The position numbers and the translations under genes were made by a program. This document shows positions 15,415 through 24,505 of a stretch of 64,000 nucleotides of DNA, one piece after another (within the stretch, counting starts at the first letter, position 1; each line of letters opens with the position of its first letter). Under the pieces are notes generated by a model. The model did no database searches and was not told where the DNA came from. It saw nothing but the letters and a program-made list of their open reading frames with translations. The stretch is from Oscillospiraceae bacterium (lineage in GTDB: Bacteria; Bacillota; Clostridia; Oscillospirales; Acutalibacteraceae): the NCBI GenBank assembly GCA_015065965.1, contig SVPH01000001.1, positions 1 to 64,000 on the forward strand, read 5' to 3'.

Positions 15415-15441
15415 GTGGGAGGAAAAATCCGATTTAACCAC
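15415..15441 (+). promoter_or_regulatory. Candidate L1-binding mRNA motif before rplA
   Basis: GTGG-GA-GGA pairs with TCC-GATTTAA-CCAC around an AAAA loop, a shorter version of the element at 14925-14959 with nearly identical internal-loop bases. It sits 9 nt after rplK and 23 nt before rplA, a suitable place for translational feedback by L1. Confidence 0.5.
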
Positions 15442-15464
15442 ATGATTGGGAGGAATTAATTAAC

Positions 15465-16175
15465 ATGAAACACGGAAAGAAATATAACGAGAGTGCAAAA
15501 CTCGTTGACAGAGCAACACTCTATGATACCGCTGCTGCTCTTGACCTCGCTGTTAAGACTGCAAGCGCAAAGTTTGACGAAACAGTAGAAGTTCACATCC
15601 GCCTCGGCGTTGACTCACGTCATGCTGACCAGCAGGTTCGTGGCGCTGTTGTTCTTCCTAACGGTACAGGCCGTTCAGTAAGAGTTGCAGTTTTTGCTAA
15701 GGGCCCCGATGCTGATGCAGCAGCCGCTGCAGGCGCAGAAATCGTTGGTGCAGAAGACCTCGTTGCAAAAATCCAGGGCGAAGGCTTTATGGATTTCGAC
15801 GTATGTATCGCAGCACCCAACATGATGGGTCTTGTTGGTCGTCTTGGTAAGGTTCTCGGTCCTCGCGGACTTATGCCCAGCCCCAAGGCAGGTACTGTTA
15901 CACCTGACGTTGCTAAGGCTGTTACAGAGGCTAAGGCAGGTAAGATTGAGTACCGTCTTGATAAGACAAACATCATCCACTGCCCCATCGGCAAGGCTTC
16001 ATTCGGCGCAGAGAAACTTGAAGAAAACTTCAACACTCTCCTTGATGCTGTTATCAAGGCTAAGCCTGCTGCAGCAAAGGGTCAGTATATTCGCTCATGC
16101 GTTCTCGCAACAACAATGGGCCCCGGCATCAGAGTTAACCCCAACAAGGTTGGCACTGTTGCAACTGAAGCATAA
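15465..16175 (+). CDS. rplA: 50S ribosomal protein L1
   Basis: This 236-residue protein has the L1 features G-K-K-Y in its N-terminus, the [12 protein letters not shown] block, and [18 protein letters not shown], the L1 signature. L1 forms the mobile L1 stalk at the E-site and is a known translational autoregulator, fitting the motifs before rplK and rplA. GGGAGG is 10 nt upstream. Confidence 0.98.
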   Translation: MKHGKKYNESAKLVDRATLYDTAAALDLAVKTASAKFDETVEVHIRLGVDSRHADQQVRGAVVLPNGTGRSVRVAVFAKGPDADAAAAAGAEIVGAEDLVAKIQGEGFMDFDVCIAAPNMMGLVGRLGKVLGPRGLMPSPKAGTVTPDVAKAVTEAKAGKIEYRLDKTNIIHCPIGKASFGAEKLEENFNTLLDAVIKAKPAAAKGQYIRSCVLATTMGPGIRVNPNKVGTVATEA

Positions 16176-16182
16176 AAAATGC

Positions 16183-16211
16183 TTGACAAGCGCAAAAAAT
16201 TGTGCTATCAT
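16183..16211 (+). promoter_or_regulatory. rplJL promoter
   Basis: TTGACA (16183-16188) and TATCAT (16206-16211) are 17 nt apart, starting 7 nt after the rplA stop. Transcription would begin near 16218, at the L10 leader. Confidence 0.8.
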
Positions 16212-16214
16212 AAC

Positions 16215-16355
16215 TAAGCTGTTCTTTTTAAGACAGCAGGTGCTTTTCGCATAAAGGTTTATTAACCGCCTGCCGAGAGAGGATGCATACAAGAGCAATT
16301 TGCTTTATAAGTATGTTATGCCCTTTCTGCGGTTTGCGGAAAGGGCTTTATTTTA
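16215..16355 (+). promoter_or_regulatory. L10 (rplJ) leader with attenuator
   Basis: The segment has the features of the ribosomal L10 leader: GCAGGTGC paired around TTAACC with CCTGCCGAGAGAGG, then a T-rich hairpin. A terminator-like 11-bp stem (16320-16330 / 16336-16346, one T-G pair) followed by TTTATTTTATTT ends it 40 nt before rplJ. Free L10(L12)4 is known to bind such leaders to limit synthesis. Confidence 0.8.
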
Positions 16356-16387
16356 TTTGTATTTATTCCACATGGAGGTGAAAATAC

Positions 16388-16936
16388 ATGCCCAGTGCAA
16401 AAGTTTTGGAACAGAAAAAGCAGATTGTTGCTGATCTTACCGAGCAACTTCAGAATTCAGTAGCAGGTGTTGTTGTTGACTATAAGGGCATCAACGTTGC
16501 CGATGACACAAAACTCCGTAAAGAACTTCGTGAAGCAGGCGTTAAGTATTCAGTTGTTAAGAATACTCTTCTCGGTCTTGCTGCTAAGAACGTTGGTCTT
16601 GACGATATTTGCGGTGTTCTTGAAGGTACAACTGCTATCGCTATCAGCCCCGAGGATCACACTGCTGCTGCAAGAATACTTTCAAAGTTTGCTGATACTC
16701 ACAAGAACTTCTCTGTAAAGAGCGGTTATCTTGACGGCAAAGTTGTTGACACAGCAACAATTGATTCACTTGCAAAACTTCCCACAAGAGAAGTTCTTCT
16801 TGCAACCGTTTGCAATGCATTCAATGCACCCATCGCTTCATTCGCTCGTGCTATTCAGGCTATCGTTGATAAGGGCGGCGCTGACGCAGCAGTTGAAGCT
16901 GCTCCCGCTGCAGAAGAAGCACCCGCAGAAGCATAA
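16388..16936 (+). CDS. rplJ: 50S ribosomal protein L10
   Basis: This 182-residue protein shows the L10 N-terminal domain ([33 protein letters not shown]) and the C-terminal helix that carries L7/L12 dimers. The last ~20 residues are Ala/Glu-rich. GGAGGTG is 8 nt upstream. It is co-transcribed with rplL 44 nt downstream. Confidence 0.97.
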   Translation: MPSAKVLEQKKQIVADLTEQLQNSVAGVVVDYKGINVADDTKLRKELREAGVKYSVVKNTLLGLAAKNVGLDDICGVLEGTTAIAISPEDHTAAARILSKFADTHKNFSVKSGYLDGKVVDTATIDSLAKLPTREVLLATVCNAFNAPIASFARAIQAIVDKGGADAAVEAAPAAEEAPAEA

Positions 16937-16980
16937 TCAAATTATTTAATCTAAAACAAAACAATTGGAGGAAAAATAAA

Positions 16981-17358
16981 ATGGCATCAGAAAAGATTAC
17001 TGCAATGATTGAAACAATCAAAGAGCTCACAGTTCTTGAACTTTCAGAACTCGTTCACGCTGTAGAAGAGGAGTTTGGCGTATCAGCTGCTGCTGCAGTT
17101 GCTGTTGCTGCTCCCGTAGACGGTGGCGCTGCTGCTGCTGAAGAGAAGACAGAATTCGACGTTATCCTTGCTGAGGTTGGCGCAGAAAAGATTAAGGTTA
17201 TCAAGGTTGTTCGTGAGATCACCGGTCTTGGTCTTGCAGAAGCAAAGGCTGTTGTTGACGGCGCTCCCAAGGCTATCAAGGAAGCAGTTTCCAAGGAAGA
17301 CGCTGAGGCTGCTAAGGCTAAACTTGAAGAAGTTGGCGCAAAGGTTGAACTTAAATAA
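16981..17358 (+). CDS. rplL: 50S ribosomal protein L7/L12
   Basis: This 125-residue protein has the N-terminal dimerisation helix, an Ala/Gly-rich hinge at about residues 40-55 and the C-terminal factor-binding domain [25 protein letters not shown]. It recruits translation GTPases. It is the last gene of the unit, with a strong terminator 20 nt downstream. Confidence 0.98.
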   Translation: MASEKITAMIETIKELTVLELSELVHAVEEEFGVSAAAAVAVAAPVDGGAAAAEEKTEFDVILAEVGAEKIKVIKVVREITGLGLAEAKAVVDGAPKAIKEAVSKEDAEAAKAKLEEVGAKVELK

Positions 17359-17377
17359 GTTAAACTTAAAGCAAATT

Positions 17378-17409
17378 AAACGCTGTGCATTCGTGCACAG
17401 CGTTTTTTT
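17378..17409 (+). terminator. rplJL terminator
   Basis: A perfect 12-bp stem (AAACGCTGTGCA / TGCACAGCGTTT) with a TTCG tetraloop runs into seven T residues. Confidence 0.95.
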
Positions 17410-17428
17410 ATCAATATGAATACAAAAA

Positions 17429-17453
17429 ACCGCCCGGATATAATCCGAGCGGT
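17429..17453 (-). terminator. Terminator of the EF-G-like gene
   Basis: ACCGCCCGGAT / ATCCGAGCGGT form an 11-bp stem with one mismatch. On the minus strand it is followed by TTTTTTG, 17 nt past the stop codon. Confidence 0.85.
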
Positions 17454-17469
17454 AATTTTATGTAATGAA

Positions 17470-19521
17470 TTATTCGTCTTCAGCGTTAGCCTTTGCTTCT
17501 GCAATAACTTTTTGAGCAACGTTTTCGGGAGCGGCTTCATAATGGTCAAAGCCGAATGAGAACCAGCCTCTGCCGATTGTTACAGAGCGAAGAACTGTTG
17601 CAAAGTCGCCCATTTCAGCCATGGGAACTTCTGCTACAAGTTCCTGAATTTTGGGATCTTCTTCGCAAGGACCCATGCCGAGAACGCGTCCGCGTCTCTT
17701 AGTGATGTCACCCATGATATCGCCGAGGTTGTCACCGGGCATATAAGCCTTGAGTGAGCCGTAGGGTTCAAGGAGTTTGGGGTTAGCCTGAGGCATACCG
17801 TTTTTATATGCAACCTTTGCTGCCATCTTGAATGCCATTTCGTTTGAGTCAACGGGGTGTGATGAACCGTCATAAAGAGTTGCTCTCAGACCAACAACGG
17901 GATAACCTGCAAGAGGTCCTTTAAGGATTGCTTCACGCAGACCTTTTTCAACAGCGGGGAAGAAGTTCTTGGGAACTGAACCGCCGACAACTCTCTCTGC
18001 AAATTCAAAATCTTCTGTGGGGATGGGCTCAAATTCAACCCAAACATCGCCGAACTGACCGCTGCCGCCTGACTGTTTCTTATGTCTGCCCTGAACAGCA
18101 ACTTTCTTGCCGATGGTTTCTCTGTAAGCAACCTTAGGAACTGTAAGGTCAACTTCAACGCCGAATTTATTCTTGAGTTTGGTAACAACCGAGTCAAGAT
18201 GCTGCTCGCCAAGACCTGTGATGATCTGTTCTTTTGTTTCTGTATTAGTTGTATAACTGATTGTAAGGTCTTCTTCAGCGAGTCTGTTAAGACCTGCAGC
18301 AACCTTGTCTTCTTCACCCTTCTTGCGTGTCTTAACCGCCATGGGAAGGCAAGGTGCGGGGAAATTAACGCCCTTAAGTTTGATGGGATTCTTGGGTGAG
18401 CAAAGTGTGTCACCGGTCTTGAATCCTGAAAGTTTTGTTACGACACCGATATCACCGGCAAGGATAGCCTGTGCTTCTTCCTGTTTGCCGCCCTTGGGGA
18501 AGAGGATTTTACCCATTCTTTCGGTCTCGCCTGTGCGCTCGTTATAAGCGGGTGTTTCGGGAGTGATTTTACCCGAGATAACTTTGAAGTATGACATTTT
18601 ACCAACGAAGGGGTCAGCAACTGTCTTGAAGCAGATAGCAGCAAGAGCGCCGTTTTCATCACATGTTACATCGCCTTCGGATGCAACCGATGCAGCGTCG
18701 GGAGCAGACTGAACAATACTGTTGTTGATAAGGTCAACAGCCTCAAGTTGATAACCGGAGCAAGCGTAAACAGGGCTGATATCGCCGGCAAGGATACCTG
18801 CTTTAAGACCCTTGTCAATTTCATCATCTGTAAGGGGAATGCCCTCAAAGAATTTTTCCATAAGTTCTTCATCTGTGCAGGCAACTGCTTCAATGAAAGC
18901 ATCTCTCATTCTGTTTGTTCTCTCGTCATTTTCAGGCATGGGAGCATCTGAGCGCTTGCCGTCTTTGTATGAGAAAGCCTCATTACGAGAGAAGTCAACA
19001 TATGAAATAACCTTATCGCCTTCAACATAAGGAACAACAACGGGACATATAGCATTGCCGTATTCTTCCTTAAGAGAATCGAATGTTTTGTAGAAGTGAG
19101 CATTTTCACCGTCGCAACGAGTGATGGCAAACATCTTGTTTATGCCTCTTTCTGTTGCTGCTTTATATGCTTTTTCTGCGCCTACATCAAGGGTGCTGCC
19201 CGATGCGAGAACGATAAGAACAGCGCCTGCTGCGCGCATGCCTTCACTTACGCCGCCTGCAAAGTCAAAAAGACCCGGAGTATCTATAATATTAATTTTA
19301 GTGTTTTTCCATTCAAATGAAGCGATGGCGGAAGCGATTGAACACTTACGTCTTTTTTCTTCGGCATCAAAGTCAAGAACGGTGTTACCGTCTGCAACCC
19401 TGCCGAGTCTGTCACTTGCGTTTGAAATATAAAGCATTGCTTCTGCAAGTGTTGTTTTACCTCTGCCGCTGTGACCGGCGAGAACGATGTTTCTGATGTC
19501 TTTTGCACTGTAAGATTTCAA
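17470..19521 (-). CDS. EF-G-like translation GTPase paralogue
   Basis: This 683-residue protein spans all EF-G domains: GTPase, domain II, and the C-terminal domains III-V with V-A-Y-R-E-T-I and F-F-P-A-V-E-K-G. The G1 loop reads G-H-S-G-R-G-K-T-T. G3 is D-T-P-G-L-F-D-F, so the catalytic His of D-T-P-G-H is Leu. G4 is T-R-C-D instead of N-K-x-D. These changes, and the lack of rpsL/rpsG/tuf neighbours, mark it as a divergent EF-G-like paralogue rather than the main elongation factor. Its role is unknown; related EF-G2 proteins have proposed roles in recycling or stress. AAGGAGGAA is 7 nt upstream. Confidence 0.85.
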   Translation of the reverse strand: MKSYSAKDIRNIVLAGHSGRGKTTLAEAMLYISNASDRLGRVADGNTVLDFDAEEKRRKCSIASAIASFEWKNTKINIIDTPGLFDFAGGVSEGMRAAGAVLIVLASGSTLDVGAEKAYKAATERGINKMFAITRCDGENAHFYKTFDSLKEEYGNAICPVVVPYVEGDKVISYVDFSRNEAFSYKDGKRSDAPMPENDERTNRMRDAFIEAVACTDEELMEKFFEGIPLTDDEIDKGLKAGILAGDISPVYACSGYQLEAVDLINNSIVQSAPDAASVASEGDVTCDENGALAAICFKTVADPFVGKMSYFKVISGKITPETPAYNERTGETERMGKILFPKGGKQEEAQAILAGDIGVVTKLSGFKTGDTLCSPKNPIKLKGVNFPAPCLPMAVKTRKKGEEDKVAAGLNRLAEEDLTISYTTNTETKEQIITGLGEQHLDSVVTKLKNKFGVEVDLTVPKVAYRETIGKKVAVQGRHKKQSGGSGQFGDVWVEFEPIPTEDFEFAERVVGGSVPKNFFPAVEKGLREAILKGPLAGYPVVGLRATLYDGSSHPVDSNEMAFKMAAKVAYKNGMPQANPKLLEPYGSLKAYMPGDNLGDIMGDITKRRGRVLGMGPCEEDPKIQELVAEVPMAEMGDFATVLRSVTIGRGWFSFGFDHYEAAPENVAQKVIAEAKANAEDE

Positions 19522-19619
19522 AGAAATTCCTCCTTAGGTATGTGCCGTTGCGGTTTATACCGCTAAATCGGAAATGAATTATTTTTCAAAAAACTAAAAA
19601 TAATTGCCACATTGTTTGA

Positions 19620-19648
19620 ATTATATCACAAAAGTTATTCAATTTCAA
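19620..19648 (-). promoter_or_regulatory. Promoter of the EF-G-like gene
   Basis: On the minus strand TTGAAA (complement of 19643-19648) and TATAAT (complement of 19620-19625) are 17 nt apart. The leader is about 90 nt and contains a small GCGGTATAAACCGC hairpin near 19549-19562. Confidence 0.7.
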
Positions 19649-19728
19649 TGATTTTTTTGGTGTTTTTTATGAATAAGCGGTTAATTTTTATAAAAAACTT
19701 GAAATAAAATGCAAAAAGGCAGCAGAAA

Positions 19729-19752
19729 AGCCTCGCCGTAACAGGCGAGGCT
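19729..19752 (-). terminator. Terminator of the AI-2E family gene
   Basis: A perfect 9-bp stem AGCCTCGCC / GGCGAGGCT with a 6-nt loop lies 5 nt past the stop codon. The minus-strand flank continues TTTTCTGC. Confidence 0.75.
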
Positions 19753-19757
19753 AAAAA

Positions 19758-20924
19758 TTAAATGATTCGGTTTTTGTTTCTTCCCCAGAGATGGATAAGC
19801 CCTTCATCGTTAAGTGCTTTTGCAAGGAAGAATGTTATGGGGAGAATGAAAATACCCAAAACGCCAAAAAGTTGAACGCCGAGATACATGCCGAGCAGTG
19901 TGAATACAGGGTGAATACCGATGTTCATTGAAACGAGTTTAGGCTCGATAATCTGGCGGATAACTGATATTACGGCATAAAGTATAATAAGACCTATTCC
20001 GAGACCGATGTTGCCTGTGAAGAGGCTGATGATTGCCCACGGAATCATAATTGTTCCTGTGCCGAGAACGGGGAAAATATCGACAAACGCTGTTACGATT
20101 GAGATTGCGGTGATATATCCGCCTTCATAAACCCCTATAAGTTTCATAATGTTAAGACCGATGGCAACTTCGCAGAAAGTTATGAGTATAATAGTTGCGT
20201 AGGACTTAAACATTTTACCGAGTATACTGCTGAAAAGTGCCTTGGTTTTGACAAGCGCTTTTTCATGCTCCTCAGATATGCTCTTTTTTATTGTATTTGT
20301 AAAATTATCATAATCACATGTGAGGAAGAAGCAGGCAATGATGCTAATGAGCGTTGCAGTTAATATGGCGGGGATTTGTTTTGCTGTTGACAGCAGTCCT
20401 CCGAGAGGCGCAGAGAGAATTGAAAGGTCCAAACCGCCGGCACTGCTTTGCGATACATCAAATGTATTCTTCTGATCAACAACCAGAAGCAGAAGTCGGT
20501 CTGCAAAATCTGTTATTGCACCAACCGCAGTGTTTTCTATCTGGTCAGGCAAAAAGGTAAGATGAGAAAGAATCCATCGCTCTGCCGATTGAATAAGAGC
20601 GGGCAAATCGTTGAGTTTTGCAATTAAATACTGCCCAAGCCCTTTGAATTCCACAACAATTCTGTAGCCGACAAAAATCAGAAGGCTTACAAGAATTGCA
20701 AGAATCAGCAAAACTGCAACGGCGGCAATGAAATTTTTTTTGATTTTTGTTTTTTGAGAAATTGCTCTGACAGGTTTTTGCAGAAACATTGCTATTGCAA
20801 ATGCAATGATAAACGGTGCAACAAGCCAAAAAGCATATTTCATAAAGAAATAATACGCGGCAGCAATCAATACATAAAAAGTGAAGTTGATAAGTATTGA
20901 GCGCCTTTTTTCAACAAGATTCAT
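19758..20924 (-). CDS. AI-2E family transporter (YtvI/PerM-like)
   Basis: This 388-residue integral membrane protein has about eight hydrophobic helices: two pairs at the N-terminus, a soluble segment at about residues 95-185, and a cluster at the C-terminus with V-F-P-V-L-G-T-G-T-I-M-I-P-W. This is the AI-2E/PerM family layout. The family is named for autoinducer-2 export, but many members have other or unknown substrates; YtvI is a sporulation-associated relative. ATG 20924 is chosen because AGGAGGG is 7 nt upstream. It is a single gene, divergent from hom. Confidence 0.85.
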   Translation of the reverse strand: MNLVEKRRSILINFTFYVLIAAAYYFFMKYAFWLVAPFIIAFAIAMFLQKPVRAISQKTKIKKNFIAAVAVLLILAILVSLLIFVGYRIVVEFKGLGQYLIAKLNDLPALIQSAERWILSHLTFLPDQIENTAVGAITDFADRLLLLVVDQKNTFDVSQSSAGGLDLSILSAPLGGLLSTAKQIPAILTATLISIIACFFLTCDYDNFTNTIKKSISEEHEKALVKTKALFSSILGKMFKSYATIILITFCEVAIGLNIMKLIGVYEGGYITAISIVTAFVDIFPVLGTGTIMIPWAIISLFTGNIGLGIGLIILYAVISVIRQIIEPKLVSMNIGIHPVFTLLGMYLGVQLFGVLGIFILPITFFLAKALNDEGLIHLWGRNKNRII

Positions 20925-21025
20925 TTTGTCCCTCCTGCAAAACGATATGTTTTGTAAATTCATTTTACAACATTTTCTATGTAATGGCAATCGGTGAGCA
21001 AAAAAATATATAAAAATTTAACAAA

Positions 21026-21053
21026 TTTGAAAATAATACTTTATTATTTCAAA
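21026..21053 (+). promoter_or_regulatory. Inverted repeat upstream of hom
   Basis: TTTGAAAATAAT and ATTATTTCAAA form an imperfect palindrome (one extra A) just upstream of a -10-like TATTAT at 21063-21068. It could be an operator or simply AT-rich coincidence. Confidence 0.3.
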
Positions 21054-21115
21054 AATATATGATATTATGTATAGTAATTAGATTAAAATTACCTTCCTGA
21101 AAGGAGCGCTTTGTT

Positions 21116-22354
21116 ATGTATGTTGCTATTATGGGCTATGGTGTTGTCGGCTCAGGCGTTGCAAGCCTTCTGAGCAAAAACCATGAACATATCCTTAAGA
21201 AAAGTATGCAGAGCGAAATGGAACTCAAATACATTCTTGACCGCCGTACATTCCCCGGAGATCCTTATGAAAACCTTGTAATCTCCGATTATTCAAAAAT
21301 TGTTGAAGACGATGATGTAAAAATCGTTGTTGAAACAATGGGCGGTCTTCATCCCGCTTATGAATATGTTGTTGCTTGCCTTAAAGCAGGTAAACATGTT
21401 GTAACTTCAAATAAGGAACTTGTTGCTGCAAAAGGCTGCGAACTTCTTCAGATTGCAGATGAGAACAACGTTAACTTCCTTTTTGAAGCAAGTGTAGGCG
21501 GCGGTATCCCCATTATCAGACCTATCAGCCAGTGCCTTGCTGCAAACGATATTGATGAAATTGCAGGTATCCTTAACGGCACAACAAACTTCATACTTAC
21601 AAAGATGATAACAGACGGCATGACTTTTGAGGAAGCACTTCTTCTTGCTCAAAAGAACGGCTATGCTGAGAGAGATCCGTCTGCCGATGTTGACGGTCAC
21701 GATGCTTGCAGAAAGATTTGTATTCTTGCCGCGCTTTGCTTCGGCAAGCATGTTTACCCTGATTATGTTCATACCGAGGGTATCCGCAAGATTGCTCTTT
21801 CTGATGTTGAATATGCCCGTGCATGGGGCGGTGTAATAAAACTCATTGCAAAAGCAAAGAAGATGGAAGACGGCAGAGTTTCTGTTATGGTTTCACCTGC
21901 ATTTATCCAGAATCACAGCCAACTTGCATCGGTTGATGATGTTTTCAATGCAATTCTTGTCCGTGGTGATGCTATTGGTGATGTTGTATTCTACGGCAGA
22001 GGTGCAGGTAAGATGCCCACAGCAAGCGCTGTTGTTGCAGACGTTATTGACTGCGCAAGGCACATGACACGCAAAAAGTTCATTGCATGGCAGGATTGCA
22101 CAGACGGCTATGTTGCAGATTATCTTGAGAATGTTACCGCATTCTATATCAGAGCAACAACCGATAACGCTGCTGCAACCGTTGCAAAAATCAACGGACT
22201 TTTCGGCAATGTAACAACTCTTGCCCGTCAGGATGCACCCGAGGGCGAAATTGCTTTTGTTACCGAGCCTGTTTCTGAAAAGGAACTCAACGAAAAACTT
22301 GCTCTTGTTGATGAAGCAAAAATCGAATCGGTAATAAGAATTACAAATTATTAA
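21116..22354 (+). CDS. hom: Homoserine dehydrogenase
   Basis: This 412-residue enzyme reduces aspartate semialdehyde to homoserine, the branch point to threonine and methionine. It has a Rossmann motif G-Y-G-V-V-G-S-G-V, the N-G-T-T-N-F-I-L signature, S-N-K-E-L-V-A near the active site and, from about residue 335, a C-terminal ACT domain for allosteric feedback. AAAGGAGC is 9 nt upstream. lysC follows 30 nt after the stop, so the two first common steps are co-transcribed. Confidence 0.96.
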   Translation: MYVAIMGYGVVGSGVASLLSKNHEHILKKSMQSEMELKYILDRRTFPGDPYENLVISDYSKIVEDDDVKIVVETMGGLHPAYEYVVACLKAGKHVVTSNKELVAAKGCELLQIADENNVNFLFEASVGGGIPIIRPISQCLAANDIDEIAGILNGTTNFILTKMITDGMTFEEALLLAQKNGYAERDPSADVDGHDACRKICILAALCFGKHVYPDYVHTEGIRKIALSDVEYARAWGGVIKLIAKAKKMEDGRVSVMVSPAFIQNHSQLASVDDVFNAILVRGDAIGDVVFYGRGAGKMPTASAVVADVIDCARHMTRKKFIAWQDCTDGYVADYLENVTAFYIRATTDNAAATVAKINGLFGNVTTLARQDAPEGEIAFVTEPVSEKELNEKLALVDEAKIESVIRITNY

Positions 22355-22384
22355 TTCTTATTCGTTATATATTTGGAGGTTATT

Positions 22385-23596
22385 ATGTCTTTAATTGTTC
22401 AGAAGTTCGGCGGCAGTTCAGTTGCAAACGCCGAAAGAGTTATGAATGTTGCGAGAATCGTTACGGATACCTATAAGGCAGGCAACGATGTTGTAGTTGT
22501 TGTTTCTGCTCAGGGTGATACAACTGACGATCTCATCGAAAAGGCTCAGGAAATCAATCCTAAGGCATCCAAGAGAGAAATGGATATGCTCCTTGCGTCA
22601 GGTGAGCAGATTTCAATCGCTTTGCTTGCCATGGCTATTGAGAGCCTCGGCTATCCCGTTTGTTCGCTTCTCGGCTGGCAGGCAGGATTTTCAACAAATT
22701 CCGCTTACGGCTCTGCAAGAATCAAAAAGGTTTCGGCAGAACGCATCAAGATGGAAATTGCAAAGAAGAACATCGTTGTTGTTGCAGGCTTCCAGGGTCT
22801 TAACAAGTATGATGATATCACTACTCTCGGCAGAGGCGGTTCGGATACAAGCGCCGTTGCAATTGCTGCATCAATGCACGCAGACCGCTGCCAGATTTAT
22901 ACCGATGTTGAGGGTGTTTACACTGCTGACCCCAGAAAAGTAAAGGGTGCAGTAAAACTTAATGAAATAACCTATGACGAGATGCTTGAACTTGCAACTC
23001 TCGGCGCACAGGTTCTTAACAACCGTTCGGTTGAAATGGCTAAGAAATATAATGTTAAACTTGAGGTGCTTTCAAGCCTTGTGCGTGCACCCGGCACTAT
23101 CGTTAAGGAGGTAGCAGATATGGAAAAAATGCTCGTAAGAGGTGTAACAAAGGATACGGACGTTGCCCGTATTTCAATAATCGGTGTACCCAATGTTCCC
23201 GGTATTGCTTATAAAATTTTCGGCAAACTTGCTGCAAAGAACGTTAATGTTGATATTATCCTTCAGTCAGTCGGCAGAGGAGATACAAAGGATATCACTT
23301 TCACAACCGCAAAAGCACATCTTGATGATACTCTTGAAGTTCTCAAGAACCTTGACCTTGTAAGCGGTCTTGAAATCCTTACAGATACAGATGTTGCAAA
23401 GGTATCTGTTGTAGGCGCAGGCATGGAATCACATCCCGGCATTGCATCAAAGATGTTTGAAGCACTTTTTGAGAGTGATATCAACATCCAGATGATTGCT
23501 ACAAGCGAAATTAAGATTTCCGTACTTATTGATTCAAAGGATGCAGATAAGGCTGTTGCAGCAGTGCATGAGGCATTCATCCCTGAAATCGGTTAA
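22385..23596 (+). CDS. lysC: Aspartate kinase
   Basis: This 403-residue enzyme phosphorylates aspartate. The N-terminus V-Q-K-F-G-G-S-S-V is the amino-acid-kinase signature, with G-R-G-G-S-D-T-S-A in the nucleotide site and T-D-V-E-G-V-Y-T-A-D-P in the substrate site. Two ACT domains occupy the last ~145 residues, implying feedback by lysine and/or threonine. ATG 22385 is chosen from TTGGAGG 6 nt upstream. It ends at a strong terminator. Confidence 0.96.
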   Translation: MSLIVQKFGGSSVANAERVMNVARIVTDTYKAGNDVVVVVSAQGDTTDDLIEKAQEINPKASKREMDMLLASGEQISIALLAMAIESLGYPVCSLLGWQAGFSTNSAYGSARIKKVSAERIKMEIAKKNIVVVAGFQGLNKYDDITTLGRGGSDTSAVAIAASMHADRCQIYTDVEGVYTADPRKVKGAVKLNEITYDEMLELATLGAQVLNNRSVEMAKKYNVKLEVLSSLVRAPGTIVKEVADMEKMLVRGVTKDTDVARISIIGVPNVPGIAYKIFGKLAAKNVNVDIILQSVGRGDTKDITFTTAKAHLDDTLEVLKNLDLVSGLEILTDTDVAKVSVVGAGMESHPGIASKMFEALFESDINIQMIATSEIKISVLIDSKDADKAVAAVHEAFIPEIG

Positions 23597-23618
23597 TAAA
23601 GAGTATATTGTAAAGCAG

Positions 23619-23653
23619 AAACCGCCGGTTCAAAACCGGCGGTTTAATTTTTT
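23619..23653. terminator. Bidirectional terminator, hom-lysC / Rnf operon
   Basis: A perfect 12-bp stem (AAACCGCCGGTT / AACCGGCGGTTT) with a 3-nt loop is followed by a T-rich run on the plus strand. It lies between convergent lysC and rnfB. Confidence 0.9.
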
Positions 23654-23683
23654 TAGTATAAAAGCAGACTATACGGTTATGTT

Positions 23684-24493
23684 TTATGCTTTTATAAGAG
23701 TTACAAGGTCGATTGCGCCGACAGGACAAACCTCGTGGCATTTTCCGCAGCCTGTGCATTTTTCATAGTCAACGCTTGCGCAGAAATTAACGATTTTAAC
23801 AGCCTCTGCTTCGCATGCTTTAACGCATTTCATGCAGCCGATGCAGCCTGCTTTGCATTCCTTGCGGGTGATTGCACCCTTATCATGGTTTTTGCAGAGA
23901 ACAGCCGCTTTTGTTTCCTCAAGAGGCATCATTTCGATAAGACCTTTGGGGCAGGTTTTAACGCACATTTTACATGCTTTGCACATGTAAGGATTGATTC
24001 TTGCAATTCCGTCACAGATGCTGATTGCTTCGTATTCGCAAACGGCAACGCAGTCGCCGTAACCGAGGCAGCCGTAGATGCATTCTTTGGGTCCGCCGAA
24101 AATCTGAGTTGCCATTTTACAACTCTTAACGCCTTGATATTCAAGTTTTACTTCAGCGTTGACATTGTGACCCTGACAGAGGACAACAGCCGCCATGGGC
24201 TTTATTTCACCTGCAGCAAGCCCTGTTATTTCACCGATGGCTTTTGCAGTGTCATTGCCGCCCGGGGCACACAGAGCAGTGTCAGTTGTTTCACCTTTTG
24301 AAAGTGCGGCAGCGTAGCCGTCGCAGCCCGAATATCCGCATGCGCCGCAGTTTGCGCCGGGCAGGCACTCTCTGATTGCTTCTGCCTTTTCGTCAACGGG
24401 AACGGCAAAAACTTTTGATGCAATTGAAAGTCCAAGACCTGCGATAAGTCCGATAACGGAAACGATTATAACTGCAATTATGATAGTATTCAT
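23684..24493 (-). CDS. rnfB: Rnf complex subunit RnfB
   Basis: This 269-residue protein has an N-terminal membrane helix, an N-C-G-A-C-G-Y-S-G-C iron-sulfur domain, and four ferredoxin-type cysteine sets (C-L-G-Y-G-D-C, C-K-A-C-K-M-C, C-I-G-C-M-K-C, C-T-G-C-G-K-C). RnfB is the likely entry point for electrons from reduced ferredoxin. As in other Clostridia it carries more clusters than proteobacterial RnfB. It is the last gene of the operon, 12 nt after rnfA. Confidence 0.97.
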   Translation of the reverse strand: MNTIIIAVIIVSVIGLIAGLGLSIASKVFAVPVDEKAEAIRECLPGANCGACGYSGCDGYAAALSKGETTDTALCAPGGNDTAKAIGEITGLAAGEIKPMAAVVLCQGHNVNAEVKLEYQGVKSCKMATQIFGGPKECIYGCLGYGDCVAVCEYEAISICDGIARINPYMCKACKMCVKTCPKGLIEMMPLEETKAAVLCKNHDKGAITRKECKAGCIGCMKCVKACEAEAVKIVNFCASVDYEKCTGCGKCHEVCPVGAIDLVTLIKA

Positions 24494-24505
24494 TATAATG
24501 CCTCC

